Source of the DNA: Micromonospora eburnea
GTDB taxonomy: Bacteria > Actinomycetota > Actinomycetes > Mycobacteriales > Micromonosporaceae
Length of the DNA: 64,000 bases
Assembly (NCBI RefSeq): GCF_900090225.1
Contig: NZ_FMHY01000002.1
Span: 2,852,001 to 2,916,000, forward strand
Reading direction: 5' to 3'
The notes under the pieces were generated by a model. It ran no database searches. It was not told the DNA's origin and saw nothing but the letters and a program-made list of their open reading frames with translations. Positions within the stretch are counted from its first letter, which is position 1. Each line of letters starts with the position of its first letter. Below, piece after piece: positions 1 to 9,377 of the stretch. A program made the position numbers and the translations under genes.

Positions 1-981
1 CGCGGGCGGCTGCGCCCCCGGTCGCACTACGTCCTCGGTCGGCTGCCGCGCTGGGCCCGGCTGGTGGGCCGGGTGCCGGCCGTGACCCGCGCGCTCAACG
101 CGGCGCTGCGCTCGACCGTGCTGCACCCGCTCGTCACCTGGTCCGCCGGGGTCGACGCCCGGCGTACGCTGCCGAGCCTGGCCACCACGACGTTCCGGCG
201 CTGGTTCGCCCGGCGCGACCGGCCGTCCCCGTCGGGGCGGCACGGGGACGTGGTGCTGTTCGTCGACACCTTCACCGACGCCTTCTCACCCGAGGTCGGG
301 CGGGCCGCCGTGGCGGTGCTGGAGCGGGCCGGTTACCGGGTACACGTGACCGGGAAGCCGGTCTGCTGCGGGCTGACCTGGATCTCCACCGGCCAGCTCG
401 ACGGCGCTCGCCGGCAGGTGCGGGCCACCGTCGCCGCGTTGGCCCCGCACGTACGGGCCGGCGCCACGGTGGTCGGCCTGGAACCGTCCTGCACCGCGGT
501 GCTGCGTTCCGACGCGCTCGAACTGCTCGACGGCGCGGACGCGGACGCCGCCGCCGAGGTCGCCGCGGCCACCCGTACGCTGGCCGAGCTGCTGACCGCC
601 ACTCCCGACTGGGCGCCGCCCGACCTGACCGGGGTCACCGCCGTCGCCCAGCCGCACTGCCACCAACACGCGGTGCTGGGCTGGGACGCCGACGCGGCGC
701 TGCTGACGCGGTCCGGCGTCGCGGTCCGGCGGCTCGGCGGCTGCTGCGGCCTCGCCGGCAACTTCGGCGTCGAGCGGGGCCACCACGAGGTCTCCGTCGC
801 CGTCGCGGAGCACGACCTGCTTCCCGCCGTACGCGCCGCGGGGGCCGACACCGTGGTGCTCGCCGACGGATTCAGCTGTCGGAGCCAGCTCGACGCGCTC
901 GCCGACCGGTCCGGGGAGCACCTGGCCCAGCTCCTCGCCCGGCACCTGCCGCCGGAACCGCCGACGGGCCGGTCGGGCTGA
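1..981 (+). CDS. C-terminal part of a cysteine-rich Fe-S / FAD-linked oxidase (5' end outside window)
   Basis: The reading frame is open from base 1, so the gene begins upstream and only about 326 residues are visible. The visible part carries two CCG-type cysteine-rich repeats, which in this superfamily (GlpC, LutA, C-terminal half of FAD/Fe-S lactate and glycolate dehydrogenases) bind Fe-S clusters or act as electron-transfer modules. Signature pieces are VCCGLTW, EPSCTAVLR, PHCHQHAVLG and GGCCGLAGNFG. Such a C-terminus is typical of the roughly 950-1000-residue FAD-binding/(Fe-S)-binding oxidoreductases, so a GlcD-like FAD domain and a ferredoxin domain are expected upstream. The substrate cannot be inferred. 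It is followed 100 bases later by a prenyltransferase gene on the same strand with its own ribosome binding site. The family call is firm, the exact enzyme is not. Confidence 0.8.
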   Translation, partial: RGRLRPRSHYVLGRLPRWARLVGRVPAVTRALNAALRSTVLHPLVTWSAGVDARRTLPSLATTTFRRWFARRDRPSPSGRHGDVVLFVDTFTDAFSPEVGRAAVAVLERAGYRVHVTGKPVCCGLTWISTGQLDGARRQVRATVAALAPHVRAGATVVGLEPSCTAVLRSDALELLDGADADAAAEVAAATRTLAELLTATPDWAPPDLTGVTAVAQPHCHQHAVLGWDADAALLTRSGVAVRRLGGCCGLAGNFGVERGHHEVSVAVAEHDLLPAVRAAGADTVVLADGFSCRSQLDALADRSGEHLAQLLARHLPPEPPTGRSG

Positions 982-1081
982 GCGCCCGGGTGGACTCGGC
1001 TCGGTTGCCTTCCCGACACATCGGGCCACCTCCGTCGCTCGGCGGGTAGGTTCCTGTCACGGTCTGACTACCGGGAGGCGT

Positions 1082-2173
1082 ATGTCCGTGGCCGCGACGC
1101 TCGAACCCCGCCTGATTCCGAAACCCCGCCATGAGGTGGCCGAGGCCACCTCGATCAGTGACCGGGCCCGTTGGAAGGGCCTGCTCCGGCTGGCCCGACT
1201 ACGTTTCCTGCTCTACAACCTCCTGCCGGTGGGCCTCGCCGTGGCGGTGTCGGTCCATCAGGGTCACCCGCTCGACCTCACCTGGTACGCCGTCGCGCAA
1301 CTCTTCGCGTGGACGGTCCACGTCATGACGCACTTCTGCAACGAGTACTTCGACCTGGAGGCCGACCGCGCCAACGTCTACTTCACCCCGTGGACCGGCG
1401 GCAGCCGGGCACTGGTCGACGGCATGGTCGCACCCATGGTGTCGCTCGGCGCGGGGTTCGTCCTGTTCGGACTGTCGACGCTGATGGTCGCGATCATGCC
1501 GTCCTGGCAGGCGCGCGTGCTCGCCACCGCGGCCGTCGTGCTGGCCTGGTTCTACACCGCGCCGCCGGTGCGGCTCAACTACCGGGGCGCGGGCGAGCTG
1601 ACGGTCGCCGCGATCCTCAACGGCCTGTGGCCCGCCGTCGCGGTGGTGCTCCAGGCGGGCACCGTACCGATGCTCCTGCTGGCCGTGCTGGCACCCACGG
1701 CCGTGCTGCAGGTGGCGCGGATGATGGTGATGAACCTGGGGGACCGCCGGTCCGACGCCACGGTCGGCAAGCGCACCTTGCCGGTCATCGTCGGCTACCG
1801 GACGGCGGTACGCCTGATCGTCGGCGCGCAACCCGTCGCGTACGCGATGCTCACCGCCTTCGCCCTGCTCGGCTGGGTGCCGTGGCTGGTGTGGGCGGCG
1901 ATGGCCGCCACCGCCCCGCTGTCGGTCTGGCTCGTCATCCAGCTCCGCGCCGGGGCGATGCGCGACCTCGACCCCCGGCGCATGACACCGGTGGTGTTCT
2001 GGGCCTCGAACCACGTCTCGCTGATCGTCGCGGCGGCCATGCTCGGCGTGATCCTGGACGCGGCGCGGGGCTCCGCCAGCACCGGTGCGCTGGCCGTGCT
2101 CGGCGCCGTCTTCGCCGGCTACGGGCTGCTGTTCGCGTACCGCCTGTGGTTGGCCCGCCGCCCGCGGGCCTGA
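1082..2173 (+). CDS. UbiA-family membrane prenyltransferase (MenA-like)
   Basis: This 363-residue integral membrane protein transfers a prenyl chain to an aromatic or other acceptor. The two Asp-rich motifs that bind Mg-diphosphate are visible: NEYFDLEAD near residues 97-105 and NLGDRRSD near residue 218, with hydrophobic segments between and after them giving the usual eight or nine helices. The ATG follows GGGAGG with good spacing. The closest functional model is MenA (1,4-dihydroxy-2-naphthoate prenyltransferase) or a related UbiA enzyme, but no other menaquinone gene is adjacent and the acceptor is not determinable. It could serve quinone, lipid or secondary metabolism. A strong hairpin follows the gene. 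Confidence 0.85.
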   Translation: MSVAATLEPRLIPKPRHEVAEATSISDRARWKGLLRLARLRFLLYNLLPVGLAVAVSVHQGHPLDLTWYAVAQLFAWTVHVMTHFCNEYFDLEADRANVYFTPWTGGSRALVDGMVAPMVSLGAGFVLFGLSTLMVAIMPSWQARVLATAAVVLAWFYTAPPVRLNYRGAGELTVAAILNGLWPAVAVVLQAGTVPMLLLAVLAPTAVLQVARMMVMNLGDRRSDATVGKRTLPVIVGYRTAVRLIVGAQPVAYAMLTAFALLGWVPWLVWAAMAATAPLSVWLVIQLRAGAMRDLDPRRMTPVVFWASNHVSLIVAAAMLGVILDAARGSASTGALAVLGAVFAGYGLLFAYRLWLARRPRA

Positions 2174-2216
2174 GGGTGGCCTGCCGGGCCCGCCGGTTCG
2201 CGATACCTGGCCTGGC

Positions 2217-2253
2217 GTGACGGCCCGCCCGGCGATGTCGGGCGGGCCGTCAC
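2217..2253. terminator. Bidirectional hairpin terminator between convergent genes
   Basis: A perfect 15-bp stem (2217-2231 with 2239-2253) encloses a 7-base loop. It lies between the 3' ends of the prenyltransferase (plus) and the permease (minus), as expected for a shared intrinsic-type terminator. There is no T tract, which is common in GC-rich actinobacteria. Confidence 0.8.
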
Positions 2254-2273
2254 CCGGTGGGTCGGGGCGGCCC

Positions 2274-3791
2274 TCACCGCTGGCCGGCGTGCACCCACCG
2301 GTCGCGGGCCGGGTCCGGCGACGGGTGCAGGCCAGGCTCGTGCAGCCCGTCCTCGGCGACCCGCCCGATCCGGGCGTACGTCTGCGGGCGGGCCGACTTG
2401 AGGGCGAAGCCCCAGATGAGGCCGACCGCCCCGGCGAGCACCGGGATCGCCGGCAGCAGCCACCTGAGGTAGGCGGCGGTGCCGGGGTCGAGCAGCGCGT
2501 CGAAGTTGAACAGCAGCACCACCAGGACGACGCTGAGCAGGACCGTGCCGAGCACCGGCGCGAGCACCCGCTGCCAGAGGGTCTCCGGCCCCCGCCGGCC
2601 GCTGAAGAACCCGACCACGGCGGCGGAGGTCAGCGTCATCAGCAGCACCACCCCGACCGCCGCCGCGCCGGAGAACCACGTGAACAGGTCGATGATGGGG
2701 TCCCGATCCGCCAGCGCGAAGGCCATGAAGACGACCACCGCGAGCGTGCTCTGCACGAGCGAGCCGGCGAGGGGAGCACCGCTGCGGGGCGAGGTCGCAC
2801 CGAGGAAGCGGGGCAGGACCCCCTCCCGGCCCAGCGCGAAGAGATACCGGGCGACGCCGTTGTGGAAGGAGAGCAGCGCCGCCAGCACCGAGGTGATGAA
2901 CAGGACGTTCGCGATGTCGGCGACGACCGCGCCGGCGTACTGGTCCAGCGCGCCGAAGACGACGCCCGGGCCCGCGTCCGCGGAGGCCTGGGCCGCGTTC
3001 TGCGGACCGGTCAGCACGGTCAGCGCCCAGGCGGAGGCGGCGTAGAAGAGGCCGGTGAAGGCGACCGCGATGTAGGTGGCCCGAGCCACCGTCCGCCGGG
3101 GATCCTTGACCTCCTCGCTGTAGATGGCGCCGCTCTCGAAGCCGGTGAAGGAGGCGATCGTGAATGCCAGCACCGCGCCGAAGCCGGTGGTGAACAGCTT
3201 GCTCGGATCGATGCCGGCGTAGCTGACCGCGTCCGCCGCCGGGTGGGTGAGCGCCACCGCGTCGAAGATGAGTACGACCACGCACTCGAGACCGAGCAGG
3301 ACCGCCAGGACGGTGGCGTTCAGGTCGATCCGCAGGACGCCGAGCAAGCCGACGAGCGCCCAGGCGAGCAGCGCCCAGACCCACCAGGCGAGATCCAGCC
3401 CCGCCTTGGTGGCGAAGAACTCCTGGAGGATCGCGCCGATCAGGCCGTAGAGACCGATCTGAATGGCGTTGTACGCCGCCAGGGCGACCGCCGAACCGGC
3501 CACGCCACCGGCCCGGCCGAGACCGTTCGCGATGTAGGCGTAGAAAGCGCCGGCGTTTGCCACGTATCTGCTCATCGCGGCATAGCCGGTGGCGAACACC
3601 GCCAGAACCGCGGCGAGCAGCACGTATCCGAGGGCGGCGCCGACATTACCACTGACGGCGAACATCGTGGTGACACCGCCGCCGAGAACGGTCAACGGCG
3701 CCGAGGCGGCGACGGTGAAGAAAACGAGGTGAGCGGTGCCGAGACGGCCACGGCGCAGCCCGCTATCAGAGAAAAACGAATCAGCCGACAA
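2274..3791 (-). CDS. APC-superfamily amino-acid permease
   Basis: A 505-residue inner-membrane secondary transporter with about 12 hydrophobic helices. The N-terminal part has the typical APC pattern (small-residue helix starting LVFFTVAASAP, then GGGVTTMFAVSG), and SFTGFESGAIYSEE resembles the conserved F-x-G-F-E region of amino-acid/polyamine permeases. The frame runs open far upstream, but similarity to transporters begins only after 3791. A TTG there is preceded by GGAG with 5-base spacing, so I take it as the start; an upstream GTG/ATG near 3890 is less likely. It is divergent from a GPP34-like gene. Substrate unknown. Confidence 0.85.
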   Translation of the reverse strand: MSADSFFSDSGLRRGRLGTAHLVFFTVAASAPLTVLGGGVTTMFAVSGNVGAALGYVLLAAVLAVFATGYAAMSRYVANAGAFYAYIANGLGRAGGVAGSAVALAAYNAIQIGLYGLIGAILQEFFATKAGLDLAWWVWALLAWALVGLLGVLRIDLNATVLAVLLGLECVVVLIFDAVALTHPAADAVSYAGIDPSKLFTTGFGAVLAFTIASFTGFESGAIYSEEVKDPRRTVARATYIAVAFTGLFYAASAWALTVLTGPQNAAQASADAGPGVVFGALDQYAGAVVADIANVLFITSVLAALLSFHNGVARYLFALGREGVLPRFLGATSPRSGAPLAGSLVQSTLAVVVFMAFALADRDPIIDLFTWFSGAAAVGVVLLMTLTSAAVVGFFSGRRGPETLWQRVLAPVLGTVLLSVVLVVLLFNFDALLDPGTAAYLRWLLPAIPVLAGAVGLIWGFALKSARPQTYARIGRVAEDGLHEPGLHPSPDPARDRWVHAGQR

Positions 3792-3986
3792 GACTTCTCC
3801 AGGGCGGTTGAGGGGGATGGAGCCCGTGTTAGAAGAGCCGGGAGCAGAGTATTGGTGATCACGGATCGTCACAACCCCGCTCCGCATGATCACCGGATCT
3901 GTCGACCGATCGTCCGAATTGAACTGCGCGTGGTCATGCCGTACCGTGCCGTGTCGATGCTCAGGCCGGCTGTTGAGGATGGACTC
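3792..3986. promoter_or_regulatory. Divergent intergenic region with an 8-bp inverted repeat
   Basis: This 195-base gap separates the permease and the GPP34 gene, which point away from each other. It contains the inverted repeat GGTGATCA (3854-3861) and TGATCACC (3887-3894) with a 25-base spacer, and is locally less GC-rich than the flanking genes. The arrangement suggests an operator serving one or both promoters. No confident -35/-10 pair is called. Confidence 0.45.
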
Positions 3987-4640
3987 ATGACCTACCCCAG
4001 CGCACACCCGACGTTCCGGCTCGCAGACGCGCTTTTTCTCATCGGCCATGATGAGTTTTCCGGCAAACCGCACGGCGCCCCGGATCGGCTCGATTGCGCC
4101 CTCGCCGGCGCCGCTCTCGCGGAACTGATGTTCGAGCGTCGGATTGCCGTCGAAGACGGCAGGATGGCCGCCATCGACGGACGTTTGTGGCAGGAGCCGC
4201 TGACCGATCTGTTGGCCACCGAGATCATGCGGCGAGAGGGCGCGCACCCGATCCGGCTGTGGATACGGTATCTGCGCGATCACCTCAACATCTGCGAGCG
4301 CGTCGGCACCCGGCTGGCGACCGCCGGGGTGGTGCGGCGGGAACAGGGGCGGTTGCTCGCCCGGTCCGTACGCTGGCCGGCGGTCGACCCCAACCACGCC
4401 GCCTCCCCACGGGTTCGGCTGACCGCGCTGATGATGCGTCAGAACGCCGCCGAAATCGATGTGGAATCGCTCCTGCTGGCCGCGCTCATCGAGGCGGTGG
4501 GCCTGGGCCCCAACGTCTTCGACGCGCCGGTGAGCGCCCGCATGCGGGAGTGCGGAAAGCTCCTGCCGCCGCCGCTGCACAGCCTGCTCGGCGCCGTCGT
4601 CGCCGCGCTCGACGCGACCACCGTCAGCGTGCGGCGCTGA
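3987..4640 (+). CDS. GPP34 (Golgi phosphoprotein 3-like) family protein
   Basis: A 217-residue cytosolic, all-helical protein of the GOLPH3/GPP34 family. The N-terminus (ADALFLIGHDEFSGKP) and the following LAGAALAELMFERRIAVEDGRM are the hallmark opening of the family. In eukaryotes GOLPH3 binds PI4P; bacterial members are common in actinobacteria and have no settled function, though a phosphoinositide or membrane-surface role is suspected. The frame is open far upstream, but the ATG at 3987 is preceded by GAGGA with about 7-base spacing and begins exactly where family similarity begins. It is divergent from the permease. Confidence 0.85.
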   Translation: MTYPSAHPTFRLADALFLIGHDEFSGKPHGAPDRLDCALAGAALAELMFERRIAVEDGRMAAIDGRLWQEPLTDLLATEIMRREGAHPIRLWIRYLRDHLNICERVGTRLATAGVVRREQGRLLARSVRWPAVDPNHAASPRVRLTALMMRQNAAEIDVESLLLAALIEAVGLGPNVFDAPVSARMRECGKLLPPPLHSLLGAVVAALDATTVSVRR

Positions 4641-4712
4641 CCGGCCTGCCGTCGCCGTGCCGAGCGACCGCAGCGGCCGCTCCGGCCGGCCTCCGGTCCG
4701 CTGGTCCGACTG

Positions 4713-5711
4713 CTATCTGGCCGGCCAGCCCTGCCGGCCCAGCGCGACGCCGGCCTGGAACCGCGTGCTCACGCCGAGGCGCCGTTGGATCTCGGAGATC
4801 CGGCGGCGTACGGTCTGCGCCGACACCCCCAGCCGGGCGGCGATCGCCTCGTCCTTCATCCCGCTGACCATCAGGGTCAACACCGTGTCCTCATCGGCCG
4901 CCCGGGACCTGGTGGACAGTTCCTGGCCGTCGAACCGCAGTTGCACGCCGCGCTCCCAGTAGATGTCCCAGAGCGCGACAAGCGCGTCGAGCAGGGCACA
5001 CTCGTGCACCACCAGGCCCGCGTCGGCGGCCCTGATCGGGTCCGACTGGACGAACGGCACCAGGGCGGTGCGGCGGTCGGACAGGGACAGCTTCATCGGT
5101 AGCCCCTTCACGACCCGTGCCTCCTCCCCGAGCGCAGCCATCTTCCGGGCGTGCTCGAGCATGCCAGGCTGCTTCAGCGCCTCCTCGTCGTAGATCCCGC
5201 GAGATGGCACGCCGCGGGCGAGCAGCCGCTCCTGCAACGACTCGGAGTCCTCGAACCGCTGCTGCGCGAACGGCGGCCGGACGAAGACGTCCAGGCTGCG
5301 GCGCGCGCCGAGTTGCAACTGTTTCCAGCGTTCGGCGTACGCCTCCCGGCTGGTCATGACCTCGATCAGCTCGGTGACCCGGTCCTGCTCAGCCGGCACG
5401 CGGTGCAGCGACGCGAGCCGCTTGGCGTCGAGGCGTACCCGGTGCAGCGCCTCCTCCCGCGAGCGGACCAGGACCTCGACCACGACGTCCGGCGGCACCG
5501 ACTGGTAGCGGGCCGGGGAGCCGCTGCGTCGGGTGACCATCGCCTTGCCTTCCAGTTCGGACAGCGCACCGCGCAACCGCCGCTGGCCGAAGCCGGTCAA
5601 TGCCCGCAGTTCGGTCACGCTCGCCCCGGGATTGGCCAGGAGTGACCGGTAGACCCGCTCGGCACTGTCGCTGACGCCCACCTCGCCCAGCACCCGGTCG
5701 TTGTCGCGCAC
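4713..5711 (-). CDS. Transcriptional regulator with TrmB/MarR-like N-terminal and LuxR-type C-terminal HTH
   Basis: A 332-residue DNA-binding protein. The N-terminal about 75 residues form a winged-helix pattern (ERVYRSLLANPGASVTELRA, then RRSGSPARYQSVPP), as in TrmB-like regulators. The middle has a sensor-like segment ending in YWERGVQLRF. The C-terminus (TVLTLMVSGMKDEAIAARLG, then TVRRRISEIQRRLGVSTRFQ) is a LuxR/GerE helix-turn-helix. No receiver domain is present, so it is probably controlled by a ligand or protein partner rather than phosphorylation. It is divergent from the large subtilase gene across a 123-base gap, making that protease a natural candidate target. Confidence 0.8.
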   Translation of the reverse strand: MRDNDRVLGEVGVSDSAERVYRSLLANPGASVTELRALTGFGQRRLRGALSELEGKAMVTRRSGSPARYQSVPPDVVVEVLVRSREEALHRVRLDAKRLASLHRVPAEQDRVTELIEVMTSREAYAERWKQLQLGARRSLDVFVRPPFAQQRFEDSESLQERLLARGVPSRGIYDEEALKQPGMLEHARKMAALGEEARVVKGLPMKLSLSDRRTALVPFVQSDPIRAADAGLVVHECALLDALVALWDIYWERGVQLRFDGQELSTRSRAADEDTVLTLMVSGMKDEAIAARLGVSAQTVRRRISEIQRRLGVSTRFQAGVALGRQGWPAR

Positions 5712-5834
5712 GGCCCGGACCTCCCTTGATCACTTCTAGACAATGGTAACTATCGACCAACATCAGAGCCTTGACCTCCGCGCGCCCCGACCGCAGGTTT
5801 ACGAGGGAATTCTGAAGATCCGTCGGGAGGAACC

Positions 5835-8800
5835 TTGCATCTCCGTAGACCCGCGCTGGCCGGTGCGCTGGCGCTCCTGATGGCCGGGGCGGCGACCAAC
5901 GCCGCGTCGGCCAGCCCTGACCACAAGTCCGGGCTGAACCCGGTCGCCAACCCGTCCGCCACGGAGACCGTCACCCTGGTCACCGGTGACCGGGTCGTCG
6001 TGCAGGCCGGGCCGGACGGGCGGACCGCCTTCACCATCGAGGAGGCCGACCGCGACGGCGACGTCTCGTTCGAGACGCTCACCTACGGCGATGAGACCTA
6101 CATCATCCCGTCCGACGCCGCACCGCTGGTCCCCGAGGTGCTGGACCGGGAACTGTTCAACGTCACCAAGTTGGCCGAGTACGACTACCACGAGTCGGTG
6201 CCGGTGATCGTCAGCTACGAACCGAAGGCTGCCCGCACCCTCGCCGCGCCACGGGGTGCCCGGGTTACGGCGCAGCTACCGAGCATCAACGCGGTCGCCG
6301 CCACCATCGACCGGAACGGGCAGTGGTGGCGTTCCGCGCAGCCCTCGGGTGCGGCCGGAGCCAAGAGCCTGGCCGGGACCGGAACGCTGGCCGGTGTGGA
6401 CAAGGTCTGGCTCGACGGGCTGGCCACGGTCGAGCTCAGCGAGAGCGTACGGCAGATCGGCGCGCCCGAGGCGTGGGCCGCCGGCTATGACGGCGCCGGG
6501 GTCACCGTGGCCGTCCTGGACACCGGCATCGACGTCGACCACCCGGACCTGAAGGGCAGGGTGCTCGCCACGCAGGACTTCACCGACAGCGGGGGCCCGC
6601 GCGACTGGCACGGGCACGGCACCCACGTGGCGACGACCATCGCCGGCACCGGCGCGGCCTCCGGCGGCAAGTACACCGGTGTGGCACCGAAGGCGCAGCT
6701 GCTCGCCGGCAAGGTGTGCGCCCAGGAGGGCTGCCCGTTCTCGGCGATCATGCTCGGCATGCAGTGGGCCGCCATCCAGGGGGCGGACGTGGTGAACATG
6801 AGCCTCGGCGGCGGCTTCACCGACGGAACCGACCCACTCAGCCAGACAGTCAACGCCCTCACCGAGCAGTACGGCACCCTGTTCGTGATCGCGGCCGGCA
6901 ACTCCGGACAGTACGGCGAGGGCACGGTCGAGGCGCCCGGCACGGCCGATGCCGCGCTAACCGTGGGCGCGGTCGACAAGGCCGACCAGCTGGCGTACTT
7001 CTCCGGCTACGGCCCGCGGGCGGGCGACTACGCGATCAAGCCGGACCTCACCGCCCCCGGCGTCGGCATCGTCGCCGGCCGCGCCTCCGGGACCGGCATG
7101 GGCAGCCCGGTGAACGACTATTACACCGCCGCCTCGGGCACCTCCATGGCAACCCCGCACGTCGCCGGCGCGGCGGCGCTGTTCCTCCAGCAGAACCCGG
7201 GCCTATCGCCGGCCGAGGTCAAGGCGGCGCTGGCGAGCACGGCGGTGCCGAACGGCGACCTTGAGGTCTACCAGCAGGGCGGTGGGCGGCTGGATATGCG
7301 CAACGCCGTCAACTCGCCGGTGCTGCCCGACCGGTCGCCGCTGAGCCTCGGCTACTTCGCCTACCCGCAGGGCGATACCGCCCCGGTGAACACCACGGTC
7401 AGCTACACCAACCGCAGCACGGAGACGGTCACCATCGACCTGGCGCTCGACGTCAAGAACCGGGAGGGAACCGCCGCGAGCGCCGACATGCTCACCGTCT
7501 CGCCGGCCTCGCTGATCATCAAGCCCGGTGGCACCGCCAAGGCCACCGTCACCCTGGACGTCCGCGTCGGCGCTGAGGGGATCTACGGCGGCTACCTGAC
7601 GGCCAGCCGGAACGGTGGGGCTGTCAACCACATCCCGGTGGGTTACTACAAGGAAGGGGTGCGCTACGAACTGCGGGTGAAGGGGATCGACCGTAACGGC
7701 CAGCCCGCCAACGCGCTCGGCATGATCGACGTGCTGGACGTGAAGGACACCCGCCGGTTCATCGAGATCGACAACCGGTTCGACGACGGCACGGTCACGC
7801 TGCGGGTGCCACCGGGCACCTACTCGGTGGCCGGCTACATCTACACCCCGAACAAGCAGCAGGGCGCGTTGCCGGAACGGACCTGGGTCGGCGATCCCGA
7901 AATCAAGATCGACGCAGACACGACGCTGGTGTTCGACGCGCGGCAGGCCGCCCCGGTCAGGATCGTGACCCCGGAACCGGCCACTCCGACCGGCGTCGCG
8001 GTTCTCGGGTGGTGGCGCGAGACCGAATCGGGCTGGCCGTTCGCCCACAACATCCACGCATCCCCCTCCCTGGTGTCCGCGACGCCGACCGCGCCGGTCA
8101 CTCGCGGCGACTTCGAGCTGTACACCCGACAGCGGCTCGTCGCCGGGCCGCAGAACTCGATCCTGTACGACCTGGTCGTGCCGTTCCACGGGCAGGTGCC
8201 CGCCGACCCGGCCTTCGTGGCCGATCCCGCCCGGCTGGCCCGGGTGAACAACCGCTACCACAGCGATGTCACCGGGCAGACCATGCTCGAGCTGCGGCAC
8301 TTCTACCGACCCTGGTCGCTCGCGTCGAGCCAGGTCGCGACCATGCACGCGGCGCCGCAGGAACGGGTCGAATACCTGGTGGCCGAGGAAAACTGCTACG
8401 CGCAGTGGATGTACGGGGCGCTCGCGTACATCGGGGAACTGAGGGAGCCGACCACCTGTTACAAGCCGGGCGAGCGCCGCGACCAGAGCTGGTTCCGGCA
8501 GGTGGCCCGGCCCGGATTCAACGCTGGCAGCGAGCTTGAGCCGGGAGTGCCGACGACCCGCGACGGGGACCTGCTCACGCTCTTCGCGTACGAGTGGCTC
8601 GACTCCGACGGGCACTACGGCATGGCGGACAGCGGGGTCGACACCACTGCGATCCGCGTCTACGAGAACGGCAGGCTGCTCGGCCAGGGCCCGCGTGCCC
8701 AGGGCACGATCACGGTCAGCCCGGACCGGGCCGAGCACCGGATCGAGCTCGACGTGGCCCGCAAGGCGGCCTGGTGGACCACCTCCACCGAGACCCACAC

Positions 8801-9200
8801 CGCCTGGACCCTCCAGTCGAAGGGCTCCACCTCGGGCCCGGTGGTGCTGCCGCTGCTGCAGGTCGACTACAACGTCCCGGTGGACCTGCGCAACACCACC
8901 GCACAGCCGAACGACCGGAAGGGCCCGCTGACCCTCGGTCTCACCGTCGGCCACCAGGCCGGCGCCGACAGCCCCGCAATCCGCGGCGCCAAGGTGTCGA
9001 TCTCGTACGACGACGGCAAGACCTGGCAGAAGCGCCCCGTCCGAGACCTCGACGGCGGCCGGTTCGAGGTGACCCTCGACAACCGCGACCCGGCGGAGAC
9101 CAACGGTTTCGTGGCCCTGCGGGTCGAGGCGTGGGACGCCGACAACAACCGGATCGAGCAGACGGTCATCCGGGCCTGGCAGCTGCCACCCGCCCGCTGA
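5835..9200 (+). CDS. Large secreted S8-family serine protease (subtilase)
   Basis: A 1121-residue secreted endopeptidase. The TTG start is chosen because GGGAGGAA lies immediately upstream and the next residues give a clean Sec signal peptide (two Arg, a Leu/Ala core, cleavage near ATNAASA). A propeptide-like region runs to about residue 215. The catalytic triad is intact: Asp229 (VAVLDTGID), His261 (GHGTHVA) and Ser437 (SGTSMATPH), with the oxyanion Asn in AAGNSG. About 650 residues after the catalytic domain form beta-rich accessory domains, including one with VSYTNRS resembling an Fn3-like fold. It probably acts extracellularly in protein degradation. A strong hairpin ends the transcript. 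Confidence 0.93.
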   Translation: MHLRRPALAGALALLMAGAATNAASASPDHKSGLNPVANPSATETVTLVTGDRVVVQAGPDGRTAFTIEEADRDGDVSFETLTYGDETYIIPSDAAPLVPEVLDRELFNVTKLAEYDYHESVPVIVSYEPKAARTLAAPRGARVTAQLPSINAVAATIDRNGQWWRSAQPSGAAGAKSLAGTGTLAGVDKVWLDGLATVELSESVRQIGAPEAWAAGYDGAGVTVAVLDTGIDVDHPDLKGRVLATQDFTDSGGPRDWHGHGTHVATTIAGTGAASGGKYTGVAPKAQLLAGKVCAQEGCPFSAIMLGMQWAAIQGADVVNMSLGGGFTDGTDPLSQTVNALTEQYGTLFVIAAGNSGQYGEGTVEAPGTADAALTVGAVDKADQLAYFSGYGPRAGDYAIKPDLTAPGVGIVAGRASGTGMGSPVNDYYTAASGTSMATPHVAGAAALFLQQNPGLSPAEVKAALASTAVPNGDLEVYQQGGGRLDMRNAVNSPVLPDRSPLSLGYFAYPQGDTAPVNTTVSYTNRSTETVTIDLALDVKNREGTAASADMLTVSPASLIIKPGGTAKATVTLDVRVGAEGIYGGYLTASRNGGAVNHIPVGYYKEGVRYELRVKGIDRNGQPANALGMIDVLDVKDTRRFIEIDNRFDDGTVTLRVPPGTYSVAGYIYTPNKQQGALPERTWVGDPEIKIDADTTLVFDARQAAPVRIVTPEPATPTGVAVLGWWRETESGWPFAHNIHASPSLVSATPTAPVTRGDFELYTRQRLVAGPQNSILYDLVVPFHGQVPADPAFVADPARLARVNNRYHSDVTGQTMLELRHFYRPWSLASSQVATMHAAPQERVEYLVAEENCYAQWMYGALAYIGELREPTTCYKPGERRDQSWFRQVARPGFNAGSELEPGVPTTRDGDLLTLFAYEWLDSDGHYGMADSGVDTTAIRVYENGRLLGQGPRAQGTITVSPDRAEHRIELDVARKAAWWTTSTETHTAWTLQSKGSTSGPVVLPLLQVDYNVPVDLRNTTAQPNDRKGPLTLGLTVGHQAGADSPAIRGAKVSISYDDGKTWQKRPVRDLDGGRFEVTLDNRDPAETNGFVALRVEAWDADNNRIEQTVIRAWQLPPAR

Positions 9201-9241
9201 TCCCATGACCCGTCGCTAGACGGCGGAAAAGCCCCACCGAG

Positions 9242-9279
9242 GTTGGCCGGTTGACGACAGTGGTCGTCAACCGGCCAAC
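9242..9279 (+). terminator. Strong hairpin terminator after the subtilase
   Basis: A perfect 17-bp stem (9242-9258 paired with 9263-9279) with a 4-base loop lies about 40 bases after the protease stop codon. It may also help insulate the minus-strand small gene that ends at 9378. Confidence 0.88.
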
Positions 9280-9377
9280 AGTTCGATCAGCTCGCCGATC
9301 CGCAGCACCGGGGAGCGGTGCAGGCGACCAAGGACGTTCTTCCCTCCTTATGCCGCTGGTGCGGTGACCATGAACGT

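Noticed and set aside
2085..3986. Long plus-strand open frame reaching upstream from the GPP34 gene
   Set aside because: The upstream part lies antisense to the permease and is Arg/Glu/Gln-rich without motifs. The GPP34 domain and a ribosome site start at 3987.
7203..9206. Long open frame of about 667 codons on the minus strand under the subtilase
   Set aside because: It is the antisense shadow of a GC-rich gene; the residues are biased to Arg, Gly, Val and His and no motif is seen, while the plus-strand protease is clear.
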